A stretch of 64,000 nt of DNA from Chitinophagaceae bacterium (GCA_024103425.1 JAGFIS010000011.1:82563-146562); one strand, 5' to 3'. Counted from the first letter of the stretch, positions 18,326 through 29,900 are shown. Program-made: numbers and translations. Notes: generated from the sequence alone by a model not told the origin.

Positions 18326-19302
18326 TGGAATTCATGCTGCCTTTCGATATTCCGTCTCCGGAAATGAAGGGCGGATACCGTGACAAGATTTTCTTTACAG
18401 GTTCCTGTTTTTCTACTGAGATTTCGCAAAGGATGGAACACTTTAAGTTTCAAGTGTTTAGTAATCCCTCGGGTATTATATATCATCCGTTGAATATCGC
18501 CGAAGGATTGAAGAGGGTAGTTGGCGGAGTTGCTTATACTGAAGAAGACCTCGTCACTCAAGCCGGATTAAGCCACAGTTGGCAACATCATTCCCGGTTT
18601 TCAGGTAGTGATCGAGATGAAGTATTGCGGACAATCAACGACCGGCTTAGTGAGGCCGCCTCTTTTTTAAAGCAATCCAGGTTTTTGATTCTTTCTCCGG
18701 CCACAGCTTTTGCTTATTATCTGAAAGAAGACAACAGGCTGGTGGCCAATTGTCATAAAATTCCTGCGAGCTCTTTTACAAAAAGAATGAGTACTGTTGA
18801 GGAGATCGTTAAAGAACTCGGCGATGCTCTTGAGGAAGTAAAGAAATTCAATCGAAATGTGAGGTTTATTTTTACAGTAAGTCCCGTAAAGCATTTACGC
18901 GATGGAGTAGTGGCCAATAATCTCAGCAAAGCTGTAGTCTTGCAAGCTGTTCATCGGCTTGTTGAGCAGTTTGCCGGTTCGTGGTATTTTCCTTCTTTTG
19001 AAATATTGAACGATGAGCTGAGAGATTACAGATTCTATAAACCGGACTTTGCACACCCGACGGAAGCTGCGGTTGACTATATCCTCAAAAAGTTTTTAGA
19101 TGTATTTCTGGACGATGAGTCAAAAGATATTTTGAAAAGAGTACGGCCTGTGTTAACAGCATCGGCACACCGTCCCCGGACGGCTGCATCAGACGAATAC
19201 CTGAAGTTCTGCAATTCCCAGCTTCAAACAATTGTGAATTTGGAAAAGGAATTCCCGTTTTTAAATTTCGAGAGAGAGAAACAGATTTTTAGCGGCGATT
19301 AG
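18325..19302 (+). CDS. GSCFA-domain protein
   Basis: 325 residues with the namesake motif as TGSCFSTEI (about 25-33), then NPSGIIYHP and a later YWFPSFEILNDELRDYRFY-like segment (WYFPSFEI, DYRFYKPDFAHPT), which resembles the end of SGNH-type hydrolases with an Asp-x-x-His pair. Soluble, cytoplasmic by sequence. The substrate is unknown. Coupled to the upstream HMG-CoA lyase by a one-base overlap; its 3' end overlaps the convergent gene by 14 bases. Confidence 0.88.
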   Translation: MEFMLPFDIPSPEMKGGYRDKIFFTGSCFSTEISQRMEHFKFQVFSNPSGIIYHPLNIAEGLKRVVGGVAYTEEDLVTQAGLSHSWQHHSRFSGSDRDEVLRTINDRLSEAASFLKQSRFLILSPATAFAYYLKEDNRLVANCHKIPASSFTKRMSTVEEIVKELGDALEEVKKFNRNVRFIFTVSPVKHLRDGVVANNLSKAVVLQAVHRLVEQFAGSWYFPSFEILNDELRDYRFYKPDFAHPTEAAVDYILKKFLDVFLDDESKDILKRVRPVLTASAHRPRTAASDEYLKFCNSQLQTIVNLEKEFPFLNFEREKQIFSGD

Positions 19303-20029
19303 TTTTTCCTCCTTTTACCTCATAGCCGTCGGCATCCAGCAGTGGAATATTTTGTCCGTCTTTAGGAATATATACTTTGTGTCTTTCTATTAATTTACCA
19401 TCGTCATACAATTCAAACCTGAACAATCCGGCATGCAGAAAATTGACCTTATCGAGAACAAGCCGGTCTTCAGTGATTCTTTTGATCTCAAAGAGAAATG
19501 TATGGTCGTCCTCAAAGAATTTTAAAGAGTATTTTTTATTGAATGCGTTAGGCAGGGATATGATAATGTTGTTATCCTTCCCTGTAAAAACATGTCTTGA
19601 AGGAACGAACCATCGCTGGATGACCGGTGGTGCTACAATTTGTTTCGCAACATCAGTTTCCACTATTTCAACTATCTCGGCGCGGAGGGTATCAGGACCG
19701 GGGCGCTGCGATTCGGTGAATATAAAAGAACCGCCTTCGAAGGTGATGAACAATCTGTAGTACTGCTCGTTGGGCAGGAATTCTTTCTGGTCGACGAATC
19801 CGTTTGTTACAGCTCCCACATTTAATACCGTGCCGATAGAAGTAAAGTTCCTGATGCTGTCGCCGGATCTTTGTATGGTGATTCCCGTAACGTTTGTGTA
19901 CAGGTTCGTCCACGATATCAATGCTTTATTTCCCAATTGTGTTACGGTTATACGTGGCAGGGTGTCTTGCGAATAACCTGCAAAAACACACATTGAAAAG
20001 AAAAGAATCAGGAAAATTTTCCGCAACAT
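19289..20029 (-). CDS. Secreted protein with fibronectin-III-like domain
   Basis: 246 residues with a signal peptide (MLRKIFLILFFSMCVFAGYSQ). Residues about 25-105 read like a fibronectin type III sandwich (KALISWTNLYTNVTGITIQRS ... YYRLFITFEGGSF). The C-terminal half is beta-rich and of unknown fold. Presumably periplasmic or surface. It overlaps the 3' end of the GSCFA gene by 14 bases, so the two mRNAs are antisense there. Confidence 0.7.
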   Translation of the reverse strand: MLRKIFLILFFSMCVFAGYSQDTLPRITVTQLGNKALISWTNLYTNVTGITIQRSGDSIRNFTSIGTVLNVGAVTNGFVDQKEFLPNEQYYRLFITFEGGSFIFTESQRPGPDTLRAEIVEIVETDVAKQIVAPPVIQRWFVPSRHVFTGKDNNIIISLPNAFNKKYSLKFFEDDHTFLFEIKRITEDRLVLDKVNFLHAGLFRFELYDDGKLIERHKVYIPKDGQNIPLLDADGYEVKGGKTNRR

Positions 20030-20163
20030 AAGGATATCAAACTTCGACGGGTGTAAATATAGTATCAGAGTATGTTATTTAAAAGTTGTAATCTGAAAAA
20101 GCGAAAAAACCGGGTAGTTTTTGCTGCAAAGCGGTAATTTCCACAGCGGTTTTAAGAATAGAT

Positions 20164-21609
20164 TTATACCTGTTTTGTCTTTATCATCTGATAGAAATAT
20201 TTTCGTCCCAGAATGAAGATCATTAGACACATAACTGCACCACCGATAGTCAATGCAGTTGAGGTAGATGCTGATGCTAACAGCAGTTTGAGCAGATAAA
20301 AGCAAACGCCTGAAATTAGCAATCTGATAAACAATCCTTTTGCGGGAAATAATTCAGTGACACTTCTGCCGAGCAGTTGAGATGATTTCATCAGGTAAAA
20401 AACAATCTGTACAAGGGTGGAGATAATAATAGCCGCCGCGGCCCCCTGCATTCCGAAAATTGGATAAAGAATAAAGACTAAGGCGATGGCGACGATTAAG
20501 TCTAACAGTGATCCTGCCATAACCCAGTCACTCCGGGAATGTATCTGTAAGATTCCACCGAAGTGATTGATACGAAGCAACAATATAAAAATAGACACAG
20601 TAAAAACCGGTACGGCAGGCAAATATTTCTCACCGAGGAAAATGAGAAAGAATTCATTTCTAAAGAAGAAGAGAAAGAAGAAGAGCGGAAAAGAGAAAGA
20701 TGAAATCATCAAAAAATTCTCCCTGAACAAAAATGAAATTTCTCCGGAAGACTTTTGCCCTGTGGTCATTCTCATCATCATATAGCTGCCTGTGATAGAG
20801 ATAAACATCGCCACTAAAGGAATGTCAATCGTACCGTTGAAGAAGATGGCGAAATCGGCAGGAGTAAGCAGGTAAATCAGAATCAATTTATCCACCCACT
20901 TGGAGAGGATGCCGAAGATGTCATTGACACCTGCAAAGATCCAGTGAGAAACAAGCTGTTTCTCTTCTGACGGAGTAATCGTGGCCGTCGCAGATAATTT
21001 CGGTCGGGTAATTAACAGTGCAATAAGTTTGGTTACTGCGGCAACGCAAACTCCCGCAATGAGTTGAGCGAGATGAAACTCCGGAAGAAGTACAATGTAT
21101 AAATGCCAAAGAAAAAAGAATGCGGCATAAAACAGATTGATCAGCAGGTATTGATACTGCTTTTCATTTCTGATCGTCCAGGTCTCAATAATTGTATTAA
21201 GGTTCTGTAACAGTATAAAAAGGATAACCCAAAACTTTAAAGTATTGTCATACTGCCCGGTAGTAAAAAAGAATAGGGTGCATGCTGCAATTGTGAGTGC
21301 CGAGTACAAGGGCAGAATTATTTTTCGGTTTTTGCGGACGAAAACAACCAGCCGGTTTTTATCTGTAGAAAAAATAATGGTAGAGATTCCGTAACCGATA
21401 ATCACACTGATAACATTAACGTACATCCACACACTTTGGAAGAGTGAATAGTCTTCAAGCGAAAGCCGGTGAGAGTAGAGAATGGTGATGCCAAAGAGAG
21501 CGAGGATTGGAACTAACCTGCCCGACAAATGCCAGAGATAACGAATAGAGAATGCCGAAGGCTGCACTTGAGTTATTTTATCAGAACCGTTACCCTCTTT
21601 TTTATCCAT
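20164..21609 (-). CDS. Oligosaccharide flippase / Wzx-like polysaccharide exporter
   Basis: 481 residues with about 12-14 hydrophobic helices and the general layout of the MOP superfamily (MATE/Wzx): paired hydrophobic segments, GYGISTIIF in helix 2, and a long charged loop (PKLSATATITPSEEKQ) before the second half. It probably flips lipid-linked saccharides across the inner membrane. No glycosyltransferases are next to it, so the saccharide is unknown and the gene is an orphan. Confidence 0.8.
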   Translation of the reverse strand: MDKKEGNGSDKITQVQPSAFSIRYLWHLSGRLVPILALFGITILYSHRLSLEDYSLFQSVWMYVNVISVIIGYGISTIIFSTDKNRLVVFVRKNRKIILPLYSALTIAACTLFFFTTGQYDNTLKFWVILFILLQNLNTIIETWTIRNEKQYQYLLINLFYAAFFFLWHLYIVLLPEFHLAQLIAGVCVAAVTKLIALLITRPKLSATATITPSEEKQLVSHWIFAGVNDIFGILSKWVDKLILIYLLTPADFAIFFNGTIDIPLVAMFISITGSYMMMRMTTGQKSSGEISFLFRENFLMISSFSFPLFFFLFFFRNEFFLIFLGEKYLPAVPVFTVSIFILLLRINHFGGILQIHSRSDWVMAGSLLDLIVAIALVFILYPIFGMQGAAAAIIISTLVQIVFYLMKSSQLLGRSVTELFPAKGLFIRLLISGVCFYLLKLLLASASTSTALTIGGAVMCLMIFILGRKYFYQMIKTKQV

Positions 21610-21706
21610 GTGATTTGTGCATCATTTAGAAAAAAGAAAATATATACAAACATCCCCCACAAACAGTACATCTGAAAAAAGGCAGGATGACAGGTGTACT
21701 ATTATA

Positions 21707-21946
21707 GGGAGCCAAATTAACCATTTATCATAATGTTTGGTAAAGAAGTCTATTGCCATTGACCAGGAATACAGGAGAATGGATTTTTAGACTTAAAGGG
21801 CTTGAGATGCACCGGGAAGCAGAAAAGTGTCTTATGAGCCGGAAATTATGAGGCTACGTATAAATACATCCTGCTCATAGCTGAAGGGGCAAATACCTAA
21901 ACAATTAAACAACTACCCATATTACAAGTCAGGGCTCTTTTTTTTG
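21707..21946 (+). ncRNA. Candidate structured non-coding RNA
   Basis: GAGCC at 21709-21713 can pair with GGCTC at 21933-21937, which is followed at once by T8, like the closing stem and terminator of a ~230-nt RNA. Inside, TATGAGC (21833-21839) can pair with GCTCATA (21873-21879), enclosing AGCC...GGCT. There is no coding potential. No family recognised; a 6S-like RNA is one option. The stems are short, so this could be chance. Confidence 0.25.
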
Positions 21947-21998
21947 TATTATGGCAGAATCTAACAGCTTCTAAACTCAAAAATGGCTACTAATAACG

Positions 21999-22006
21999 TA
22001 ATTTTG
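21999..22006 (+). promoter_or_regulatory. lepA -7 element (TAATTTTG)
   Basis: A perfect TANNTTTG followed by C, 19 bases before the lepA ATG. The -33 box is not evident. Confidence 0.6.
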
Positions 22007-22025
22007 CACGACTGAGAAACGGTGT

Positions 22026-23813
22026 ATGAAGAATATCAGGAATTTTTGCATCATTGCACATATAGATCACGGAAAGAGTACCCTTGCAGACAGGCTCCTC
22101 GAGCATACTCATACAGTTACACAGCGCGAAATGCAGGATCAGGTTCTCGATAATATGGACCTTGAAAGAGAGAAAGGAATTACCATTAAAAGCCATGCTG
22201 TCCAGATTAATTATGTAGATAATGGGGTTGAGTATACGCTCAATCTTATTGACACTCCCGGGCACGTCGACTTCAGTTATGAGGTGAGCCGTGCACTCGC
22301 GGCCTGTGAAGGTGCATTGTTGCTTGTGGATGCTACCCAGGGGATTCAGGCACAGACGATCAGCAACTTGTATCTGGCTATTGACAACGACCTCGAGATT
22401 ATCCCCGTGTTGAACAAGATCGACATGGATGGTGCGATGATAGGTGAGGTGGAGGATCAGATTATCGATCTGATAGGCTGTAAGAGAGAAGAGATCATCC
22501 ATGCAAGTGCAAAAACAGGCGTGGGAATAGTAGAGATTCTCAAAGCGATTATTGAGCGTATCCCCGCCCCCGAGGGAGATCCTGATGCACCATTGCAGGC
22601 ATTGATTTTCGATAGCGTATTCAACTCTTTCAGAGGTATCATAGTTTATTTCCGCATCTTCAACGGTGTTATCCGAAAGAACGATAAGATTAAGTTTTTC
22701 AATACGGGTAAAGAGTACCTGGCAGATGAAGTAGGTGTACTCAAGCTCAACATGATGGAAAAAGACGAGTTGAGTGCAGGAAATGTGGGATATGTGATTA
22801 CCGGTATCAAGAATGCCAAGGAAGTGAAAGTGGGGGATACGATCACTACCGTTACCAATTCTGCCAAGGAGTCTATCAAGGGATTTGAAGAAGTGAAGCC
22901 AATGGTGTTTGCGGGTATCTTCCCGGTGAGTACAGATGATTTTGAGGAGTTGAGAGAGTGTATGGATAAACTGCAGCTTAATGATGCTTCACTTACTTTT
23001 GAATTAGAAACGAGTCAGGCTTTAGGATTTGGTTTCCGTTGCGGATTTCTTGGTATGCTGCATATGGAAATCATCCAGGAGCGACTCGAACGTGAATTTA
23101 ACCAGACGGTTATTACGACAGTACCCAACGTAAGCTTTATTGCATACACCACTAAGAAAGAAAAAATTATTGTCAACAATCCTGCTCAGATGCCCGATCC
23201 CAGCAGGATCGACAGGATCGAAGAACCTTTTATCAAGGCGCAGATTATTACCAAGCCGGATTATATCGGTAATATCATGACGCTTTGTATCAATAAGAGA
23301 GGCATACTTGTTCATCAGGGGTATCTGACAACTTCGCGTGTCGAACTCATTTTTGAAATGCCTCTTACTGAAATCGTTTTTGATTTTTACGACAGATTGA
23401 AGAGCCTCACGCGTGGTTATGCGTCGTTTGATTACCAGCCGATCGGATATCGTGAAAGTGATATTGTTAAGATGGATATCTTGCTCAATGGCGACCGTGT
23501 GGACGCATTGAGTTCGTTGATTCACAAAAGCAGATCGCAGGATTTCGGACGCAAACTCTGTGAGAAATTGAAAGACCTTGTTCCGCGTCAGCAATTCCAG
23601 ATTGCCATTCAGGCGGCCATCGGTGCGAAGATTATTTCAAGAGAAAATATCAGTGCGATTCGTAAAGATGTTACTGCTAAATGTTACGGCGGTGATATCA
23701 GCCGTAAGAGGAAATTACTCGAGAAGCAGAAGGAAGGAAAGAAGCGTATGAAACAAATCGGAAACGTAGAAGTGCCGCAGGAAGCGTTTTTGGCAGTTCT
23801 GAAACTAGACTAA
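22026..23813 (+). CDS. lepA: Elongation factor 4 (LepA)
   Basis: 595 residues, the standard EF4 length. G-domain motifs [14 protein letters not shown] (P-loop), DTPGHVDF and LNKIDM are intact, followed by domain II, an EF-G-like domain III/V and the LepA-specific C-terminal domain ([39 protein letters not shown]). It is a ribosome-associated GTPase. A consensus -7 element lies just upstream. Confidence 0.98.
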   Translation: MKNIRNFCIIAHIDHGKSTLADRLLEHTHTVTQREMQDQVLDNMDLEREKGITIKSHAVQINYVDNGVEYTLNLIDTPGHVDFSYEVSRALAACEGALLLVDATQGIQAQTISNLYLAIDNDLEIIPVLNKIDMDGAMIGEVEDQIIDLIGCKREEIIHASAKTGVGIVEILKAIIERIPAPEGDPDAPLQALIFDSVFNSFRGIIVYFRIFNGVIRKNDKIKFFNTGKEYLADEVGVLKLNMMEKDELSAGNVGYVITGIKNAKEVKVGDTITTVTNSAKESIKGFEEVKPMVFAGIFPVSTDDFEELRECMDKLQLNDASLTFELETSQALGFGFRCGFLGMLHMEIIQERLEREFNQTVITTVPNVSFIAYTTKKEKIIVNNPAQMPDPSRIDRIEEPFIKAQIITKPDYIGNIMTLCINKRGILVHQGYLTTSRVELIFEMPLTEIVFDFYDRLKSLTRGYASFDYQPIGYRESDIVKMDILLNGDRVDALSSLIHKSRSQDFGRKLCEKLKDLVPRQQFQIAIQAAIGAKIISRENISAIRKDVTAKCYGGDISRKRKLLEKQKEGKKRMKQIGNVEVPQEAFLAVLKLD

Positions 23814-23848
23814 AGAAACTTTAATCCGTAAATATTAACTATTTAAAT

Positions 23849-24217
23849 ATGCCGGCTCAATTAAACAAAGAACCCAACCTGATTATTAAGATTCACCTGA
23901 TCCGTAAGGGAGATGACAGGTATGTCTCCGGTCCAAAGTTCAAGGTGCGCCTTTACGATAAAGATCTTTTCAATGACGATTATTTAGGAGAATCAGGTGT
24001 AAAAGATGGCATTGCAAAATTCACGGTTACCAAAAAAGATTTTGGTGATCTGGCTAATCTGGAAGAAAAGCCTGATTTCTACTTTGTTGTTTACCATTAT
24101 GATAAAGAAGTTTTCAAAAGTAAGGTAATGATAGGGCTTGATATTGAGGAGAGCGCGGATTTCAAAAGTGCAGAAGGCAAAATCGTCGATCTCGGAACAT
24201 TTTTGATTGACGTATAA
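23849..24217 (+). CDS. Conserved-looking small beta-sandwich protein
   Basis: 122 residues without signal peptide. Alternating beta pattern (IIKIHLIRKGDDRYVSGPKF, KVRLYDKD, YFVVYHYDKEVFKS) suggests a C2- or transthyretin-like sandwich. Family not recognised. It follows lepA by 35 bases on the same strand and may be co-transcribed. Confidence 0.65.
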   Translation: MPAQLNKEPNLIIKIHLIRKGDDRYVSGPKFKVRLYDKDLFNDDYLGESGVKDGIAKFTVTKKDFGDLANLEEKPDFYFVVYHYDKEVFKSKVMIGLDIEESADFKSAEGKIVDLGTFLIDV

Positions 24218-24273
24218 TCATCTTTTTCGCATTCTCTCACAAAATTTTAACGAATTTTGAAGTAATGCAGTTT

Positions 24274-24281
24274 TACTTTTG
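24274..24281 (+). promoter_or_regulatory. -7 element (TACTTTTG) before the LysM gene
   Basis: A perfect TANNTTTG about 73 bases before the ATG. The nearest TTTG (24256-24259) is only 14 bases upstream, shorter than usual. Confidence 0.5.
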
Positions 24282-24354
24282 ATTGATGTCAGTTTCGGCA
24301 GCTGTACTTGATTTTTCTGCAAGCTGAAATTCTTATAAAAAACGAACTTGAATT

Positions 24355-25380
24355 ATGCAAAAGGTCCTTTTCTTTTTTCTGTTATCATTCAATTTACCGG
24401 GTTTTTTACTTGGCCAGAATAGTAATCTGCAGATAAACGGAAAAGGTAACAACCTGTATCTCTCACACAAAGTAGTTAAGGGAGAAAATTTTTACAGTGT
24501 CGGCAGAATGTATAATGTTTCTCCACGCGATCTGGCAACTTACAACAAGATCTCAATGGATAAGGGCCTGAATATCGGGCAGGTGCTGAAGGTCCCTTTA
24601 GACCAAAATAATTACACACAATCGACAGTTAAGAGTGCAGCAGAAGAATTGGTACCGGTTTACCATAAGGTTGCATCGGGAGAAACACTGTTCAGAATCG
24701 GTGCTAATTATGGTAATGTACCATTAGAAGACCTGAAGCAGTGGAACGGACTTGTGGGCGATCAATTGAATGCGGGTGCTAATCTGGTTGTGGGTTACCT
24801 TAGAGTGAATAAGACAGAATCGCCACTTGCAAGTAGCGGGATAAAAGTTGAAGAGAAGAAGCAAGAAGTAATTCCTGCAGCAGAAATTGTTCCTATTGAG
24901 GAGACAGGTCCTCCACAGGTAGCAAAAGAAGAAAAGCAGGAAAAACAAGAGAAAGAAATAAAAGAACCTCCAAAGGTAGCAGCTGATGCCACACCTGAAC
25001 AGTTAGAAGCAAACAAACCGACAGTACTTCTTCCTTTAGAAAAAACAACATCTTCTAAAGAAGGCTTTTTCAAAAATGAATTTGAAAAACTTGCAGCAGG
25101 AAATGGAGTGAGCTCTGTTACAGGCACAGGTGCTATCTTCAAATCTACCAGTGGCTGGCAGGATGAAAAGTATTATTGTTTCAATAACCAGGCAGCACCG
25201 GGCAGTATTGTTAAGGTATCCGTACTGGGATCTTCAAAATCAATTTATGCAAAGGTGTTAGATGCCATTCCCGATATTAAGCAGAACGAAGGTGTGACAC
25301 TTGTTCTCAGCAACTCTGCTGCAGACGCACTGGGTGTGTCAGGTGAAAAATTTGATGCTGTTATCAGCTATTTTAAATAA
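24355..25380 (+). CDS. Secreted LysM-domain cell-wall protein
   Basis: 341 residues: signal peptide (to about GFLLGQ), two LysM peptidoglycan-binding repeats (HKVVKGENFYSVGRMYNVSP, about 37-80, and YHKVASGETLFRIGANYGNVP, about 103-150), a Lys/Glu/Pro linker (about 165-225), and a C-terminal domain of about 95 residues whose pattern (GTGAIFKS, YYCFNNQAAPGSIVKV, SIYAKVLDAIPD) resembles a double-psi beta-barrel as in RlpA. The RlpA catalytic Asp/His are not obvious, so a binding or structural wall role is likelier than transglycosylation. Confidence 0.85.
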   Translation: MQKVLFFFLLSFNLPGFLLGQNSNLQINGKGNNLYLSHKVVKGENFYSVGRMYNVSPRDLATYNKISMDKGLNIGQVLKVPLDQNNYTQSTVKSAAEELVPVYHKVASGETLFRIGANYGNVPLEDLKQWNGLVGDQLNAGANLVVGYLRVNKTESPLASSGIKVEEKKQEVIPAAEIVPIEETGPPQVAKEEKQEKQEKEIKEPPKVAADATPEQLEANKPTVLLPLEKTTSSKEGFFKNEFEKLAAGNGVSSVTGTGAIFKSTSGWQDEKYYCFNNQAAPGSIVKVSVLGSSKSIYAKVLDAIPDIKQNEGVTLVLSNSAADALGVSGEKFDAVISYFK

Positions 25381-25451
25381 GGCTTTCTTCTTTTTATTAT
25401 CCATACTTATTTCAAAAGAAAAATTCTTTCTTTGAATCATATTTCTGTTTT

Positions 25452-26714
25452 ATGGTGAAGTATTTTCTCTCTAAACTCCTGCTTACTGCCGGCTTTATTT
25501 TGATCGCATTTTCACTTACAGCGCAAACACAGTCACAACTTTCAGAAGCGGCTGATTATTCGTTTGAGATTTATAAGCAGATACATCAGTATCCTGAATT
25601 GGGATTGCAGGAGTTTAAGACTGCTGAGTTGGTGAGAACGGAATTGAAGAAGGCTGGTTTTACAAACTTTCACAAAGTGGAGGGCTTGCCTACCTGTGTC
25701 ATAGCAGAATTGGATACTAAAAAAGACGGACCTGTAATTGCTTTCAGGGCAGAGCTGGATGCACGCCCCGGTGAGGAAAAATCGGGAGTGCCTTATACTT
25801 CAAAGATCGACACTGTAATGCACAGTTGCGGGCACGATGCTCATACTGCAATATTATTAGGCACTGCGAGGTTGCTGAACTCGATGAAGGAATCTCTGAG
25901 AGGAAAAATCTATTTTATTTTTCAACCTGCGGAAGAGATAAAGGGTGGTGCAGATGATATCGTTAACAGTGGTATTCTTGAGAAGTTGGATATTCAGAAT
26001 ATATATGCACTCCATTCAGCCAGTGGCCTGGAGGTCGGGAGGGTGACTATCTCTCCCGGTTATACGATGGCGGGAAGCAATTATTTCACGATTGAGATCG
26101 AGGGAAAAGGTTCGCACGCTGCTACGCCTTATGAAGGAAGCAATATCCCGTTAATAACTGCAAAGGTTGTAAACGAGCTGGCAGGAATTCCTGCATTACA
26201 GATGGATATCACAGAAAGGCCTGCAGTAATCAGTGTTACTTATATTGAAACAGGCAGGCCGGTGGGGCTGAATGTATTGCCATCTAAGTCAGTAATGAAA
26301 GGCACTATCAGAGCTTATGAGCAAATAGATCAGCCATTCAACGGACAACCATCCATTGAAGAAATTATAAATCGCCAACTGCAGCCAATTTGCAGTACAC
26401 CCGGAATTACTTGTAAAATAGATATCAGAAAAGGGTCTCCTCCAACATATAACAGTCCGGAGCTGTTTGAAAAGGTCTTGCCGGGGCTGACTAAAGTTTT
26501 TTCAGGCAGTATTGATACAACACCCAACAGAGGTATGTTCTCTGAAGACTTTTCATACTTCACGGAAAACATCCCTTGCTTGTATTTCAGCCTGGGAGTT
26601 GCAAAAGATAATCTGGGATACGCTAATGTACATTCAGAGGAGTTCTCCGTTCATCCCGGCGCCTTCATTTATGGTATCGAACTCTTCGCTGATATTGCAG
26701 ATTTACAACGCTAA
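25452..26714 (+). CDS. Secreted M20-family amidohydrolase (hippurate hydrolase-like)
   Basis: 420 residues with a signal peptide. M20D subfamily metallopeptidase: the metal motif SCGHDAHTAILLG, the EE pair in FQPAEEIKGG, and the lid/dimer segment GKGSHAATPYEGSN. The family removes N-acyl or aromatic acyl groups from amino acids or hydrolyses small peptides. Predicted periplasmic. It lies 235 bases upstream of the SusC/SusD pair on the same strand and could be functionally linked. Confidence 0.92.
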   Translation: MVKYFLSKLLLTAGFILIAFSLTAQTQSQLSEAADYSFEIYKQIHQYPELGLQEFKTAELVRTELKKAGFTNFHKVEGLPTCVIAELDTKKDGPVIAFRAELDARPGEEKSGVPYTSKIDTVMHSCGHDAHTAILLGTARLLNSMKESLRGKIYFIFQPAEEIKGGADDIVNSGILEKLDIQNIYALHSASGLEVGRVTISPGYTMAGSNYFTIEIEGKGSHAATPYEGSNIPLITAKVVNELAGIPALQMDITERPAVISVTYIETGRPVGLNVLPSKSVMKGTIRAYEQIDQPFNGQPSIEEIINRQLQPICSTPGITCKIDIRKGSPPTYNSPELFEKVLPGLTKVFSGSIDTTPNRGMFSEDFSYFTENIPCLYFSLGVAKDNLGYANVHSEEFSVHPGAFIYGIELFADIADLQR

Positions 26715-26807
26715 ATCTACAATGAAATAAGGATGGAGATATCCTTATTTATGCTTTTTTATCCTTTTTACGAATAACTACCTATTTATTAAGAATTGTG
26801 TATAAAA

Positions 26808-26815
26808 TACTTTTG
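26808..26815 (+). promoter_or_regulatory. Possible susC/susD promoter -7 element (TACTTTTG)
   Basis: A perfect TANNTTTG about 135 bases before the SusC ATG. A second, imperfect candidate is TAATTTCG at 26846-26853 with TTTG at 26819-26822. I cannot choose between them. Confidence 0.4.
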
Positions 26816-26949
26816 ACTTTTGTCAATACTTATAGTTTGTTTCTCTAATTTCGTAAACTTCATTAACTCAATTAAACACCAGGACTAACTCCCCCCAAAC
26901 TTCCATAACAGGCTTTTATTCATTTTTTTATAATTTAAAAACCACTGTG

Positions 26950-29900
26950 ATGTTAAAATCTATTCTTACGGCCTTTATGACGCTGTTCATAGGATCGGCC
27001 TTGTTTGCCCAGTTGAATATTAAGGGCAAGGTTGTGTCGTCTGAAGACAACCGGCCGCTTGCTTCAGCCAGTGTCTCTGTAAAAGGTACACCTCAAACGG
27101 TGACTACGGATGCCGAGGGTAATTATTCGTTGAGTAATGTGCCCGGGAATGCCACCCTGATTTTCACTTCGGTTGGATTTCACGATTTTGAAGTAGCGGT
27201 AAATAATCGTTCGCAGATAGATGTGAAACTGACACTCGAAGCGAAAACGCTTGATGAAGTAATGGTAGTAGCCTTTGGTACTGCCAAGAAAGAAACCTAT
27301 ACAGGATCCGCAGCTGTGATAGGTGAGGATAATTTCAACCTCAGGCCATTGACAGAAGTTGGCCAGGCTCTTACCGGAACAACACCCGGCTTGCAGGTTG
27401 GAACTTCTAACGGTATGCCTGGGTCAGAACCTACGATCCGCATCAGAGGGCTTGGCTCATTCAATGCCGGAAATGACCCGTTGATAGTTTTAGACGGTAT
27501 GCCTTACGACAATTCGCTCACAAGTATCAACCCGAACGATATCGAAAGCATCACCGTTTTGAAAGATGCTTCTTCTGCGGCGCTATATGGTGCGCGTGCT
27601 GCTAACGGTGTTTTGCTTATCAATACCAAGAAAGGAAAAGCGGGAGCTTCAAAAGTGACTGCCAAGTACAATATCGGATTTGTATCCAGACAAAACTCAG
27701 ATTTTGAGCGCCTTGGCGAAAGAGATTATATGGAGCTTTACTGGGAGACGCAAAGGAATGCTTTCCTATTCGGAGGAATGTCTGAGGCACAGGCAAATGC
27801 TACTGCGGGTACAGCCCTCATGTCAGGAATGGGGTATAACCCTTACCTGATGGATCCCACTCAGCTTTTCGATAACAACGGTAAATTGAATCCGTCAGCT
27901 GTAAATCACTGGGCTGATGATGTTGACTGGTATGGCGCTATGACACGTACGGGAAAAAGACAGGATGCCGACATCTCGATCAGCGGTGGCAATGATAAGT
28001 CAGATTATTATACCTCTATCGGTTACCTGAATCAGGAAGGTTACGTTGTCGGGTCAAAGTATCAGAGAATCACCGGAAAGGTAAATGCCAGTACAAAAGT
28101 TAAGAAGTGGCTGAAGACTGGTGTGAATTTTAATATGGCTCATGCTAATGCCGACGGACAACAGAATGAAAGTAGTGGTAACAACTCTAACCCGTTCCGT
28201 ACAATGAGGTATATGGGGCCGATCTTCCCGATTCATCTGCATAACCCGATTACAGGAGAATACATTCTCGATGAAAATGGCAATAAGATACCCGACTTCG
28301 GAAGTGGCTGGACTGCCCCCGACGGATCTTTTGATATTTCAGGAAGAGATGCTTTTCCTGCTACTAACCACCCATATGAATCGAAGCATGTTTACAACGG
28401 CTTCATCAGACAAACAATTAACCTAAAGGCCTATTCGGATATTAACTTCCGGCCCGAACTTAAGCTCACTATTAACGGCGGTTTAGGTTCTAATATGTAT
28501 CGTAGTTGGAATGGAGGTTATGTCTACGAACAGAAGGGTAATGCAGGGTCTTCTTCCAAGAATACTTCCAATACTACGACCTGGACATTCCAGCAACTGT
28601 TGAATTATAATAAGAAGTTTGGTCTTCATAATATCGATGTACTGGCAGGTCATGAAAGTTATCAGTATGAATATCATTATATGAGCACTTCAATGAAGAC
28701 CCAATCCGTTCAGGGCGATAACTTTGAATATGCCAACTTCACCGAAATTAATGCCCTTCCTAACTCTTATACTAATAACTACAGAGTGGAAGGATACCTT
28801 TCAAGGGTTTCTTACGATTACGACCGTAAATACTATGCTTCAGCATCATTCAGAAAAGATGGATCATCCCGTTTTTACAAAGACGTACGTTGGGGTAATT
28901 TCTGGTCGGTTGGAGCTGGGTGGTCAATAGACAAGGAAAATTTTATGAATAATGTTCATTTTGTGAACAGCCTGCGCCTGCGTACTTCTTACGGTGAAGT
29001 AGGTAACGACGATCTGCCGGGTTATTACCCGTGGCGTGCTACTTATACGCCGGCCGATAACGGAGAACCGGGGTATGTACAGTCAAGTTTAGGGAACAGG
29101 CAGTTGACCTGGGAGACTTCTAAAAACTTCGACGTTGCTACAGAGTTCAGTCTGTTTGCCAACCGTTTGACCGGAACGATAGAATATTTCCACAGGGTAT
29201 CCAGCAACCTGTTGTTCAGTGTTCCACAGCCGATCTCTTCAGGTATTGGAACTGTGGATGTAAATGCAGGATCCATGTACAACAAGGGGGTTGAGATTGC
29301 TTTAGACGGAGAAGCATATCGCAATAAAGACTTCAGAGTGAGGCTGAATGTGAATGCTACATTCCTTAAGAACAAGATTACTGATCTTCCTTTGGATCCT
29401 TATGTTTCTTCAGTTTACAAAATAGAGCCCGGGCACTCACGTTATGAATTCTATGTAAGACAATGGGCTGGAGTAAATCCTGACAATGGATACAACCTGT
29501 ATGTGGCAGATAAGGAGAATTTTACTTTTAATCCCGGTGAATTGATTAATGTTAAGGGTGTGGATTACACTGAGAATATCAACAAGAGTGCTTATGATTA
29601 TTCAGGATCAGCAATGCCTGTTGTGAACGGTGGCTTTGGTGCTAACGTAGGATGGAAGGATTTCAATCTGAAATTTAATTTCTACTATCAGTTGGGCGGT
29701 AAATTCTACGATGCAGGCTACAGCTCTTTAATGACAGGATCGCTGCTTTACTTCTCTCAGCATAAAGACCTGTTGAAAAGATGGAGGAAACCCGGTGACC
29801 AGACTAATATTGCCAGGGTGACTTCAGGAGCCGACAGAACCAACATCGAAGCTGCTTCTTCTTCAAGATGGCTAGTAACTTCGAATATGATTGAGTTGAC

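Larger units (their letters stand above)
21610..22025. other. 416-base intergenic region before lepA
   Basis: No coding frame supported. It contains a possible structured RNA (about 21707-21946) that ends in an eight-T run and the lepA -7 element near its right end. Confidence 0.5.
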
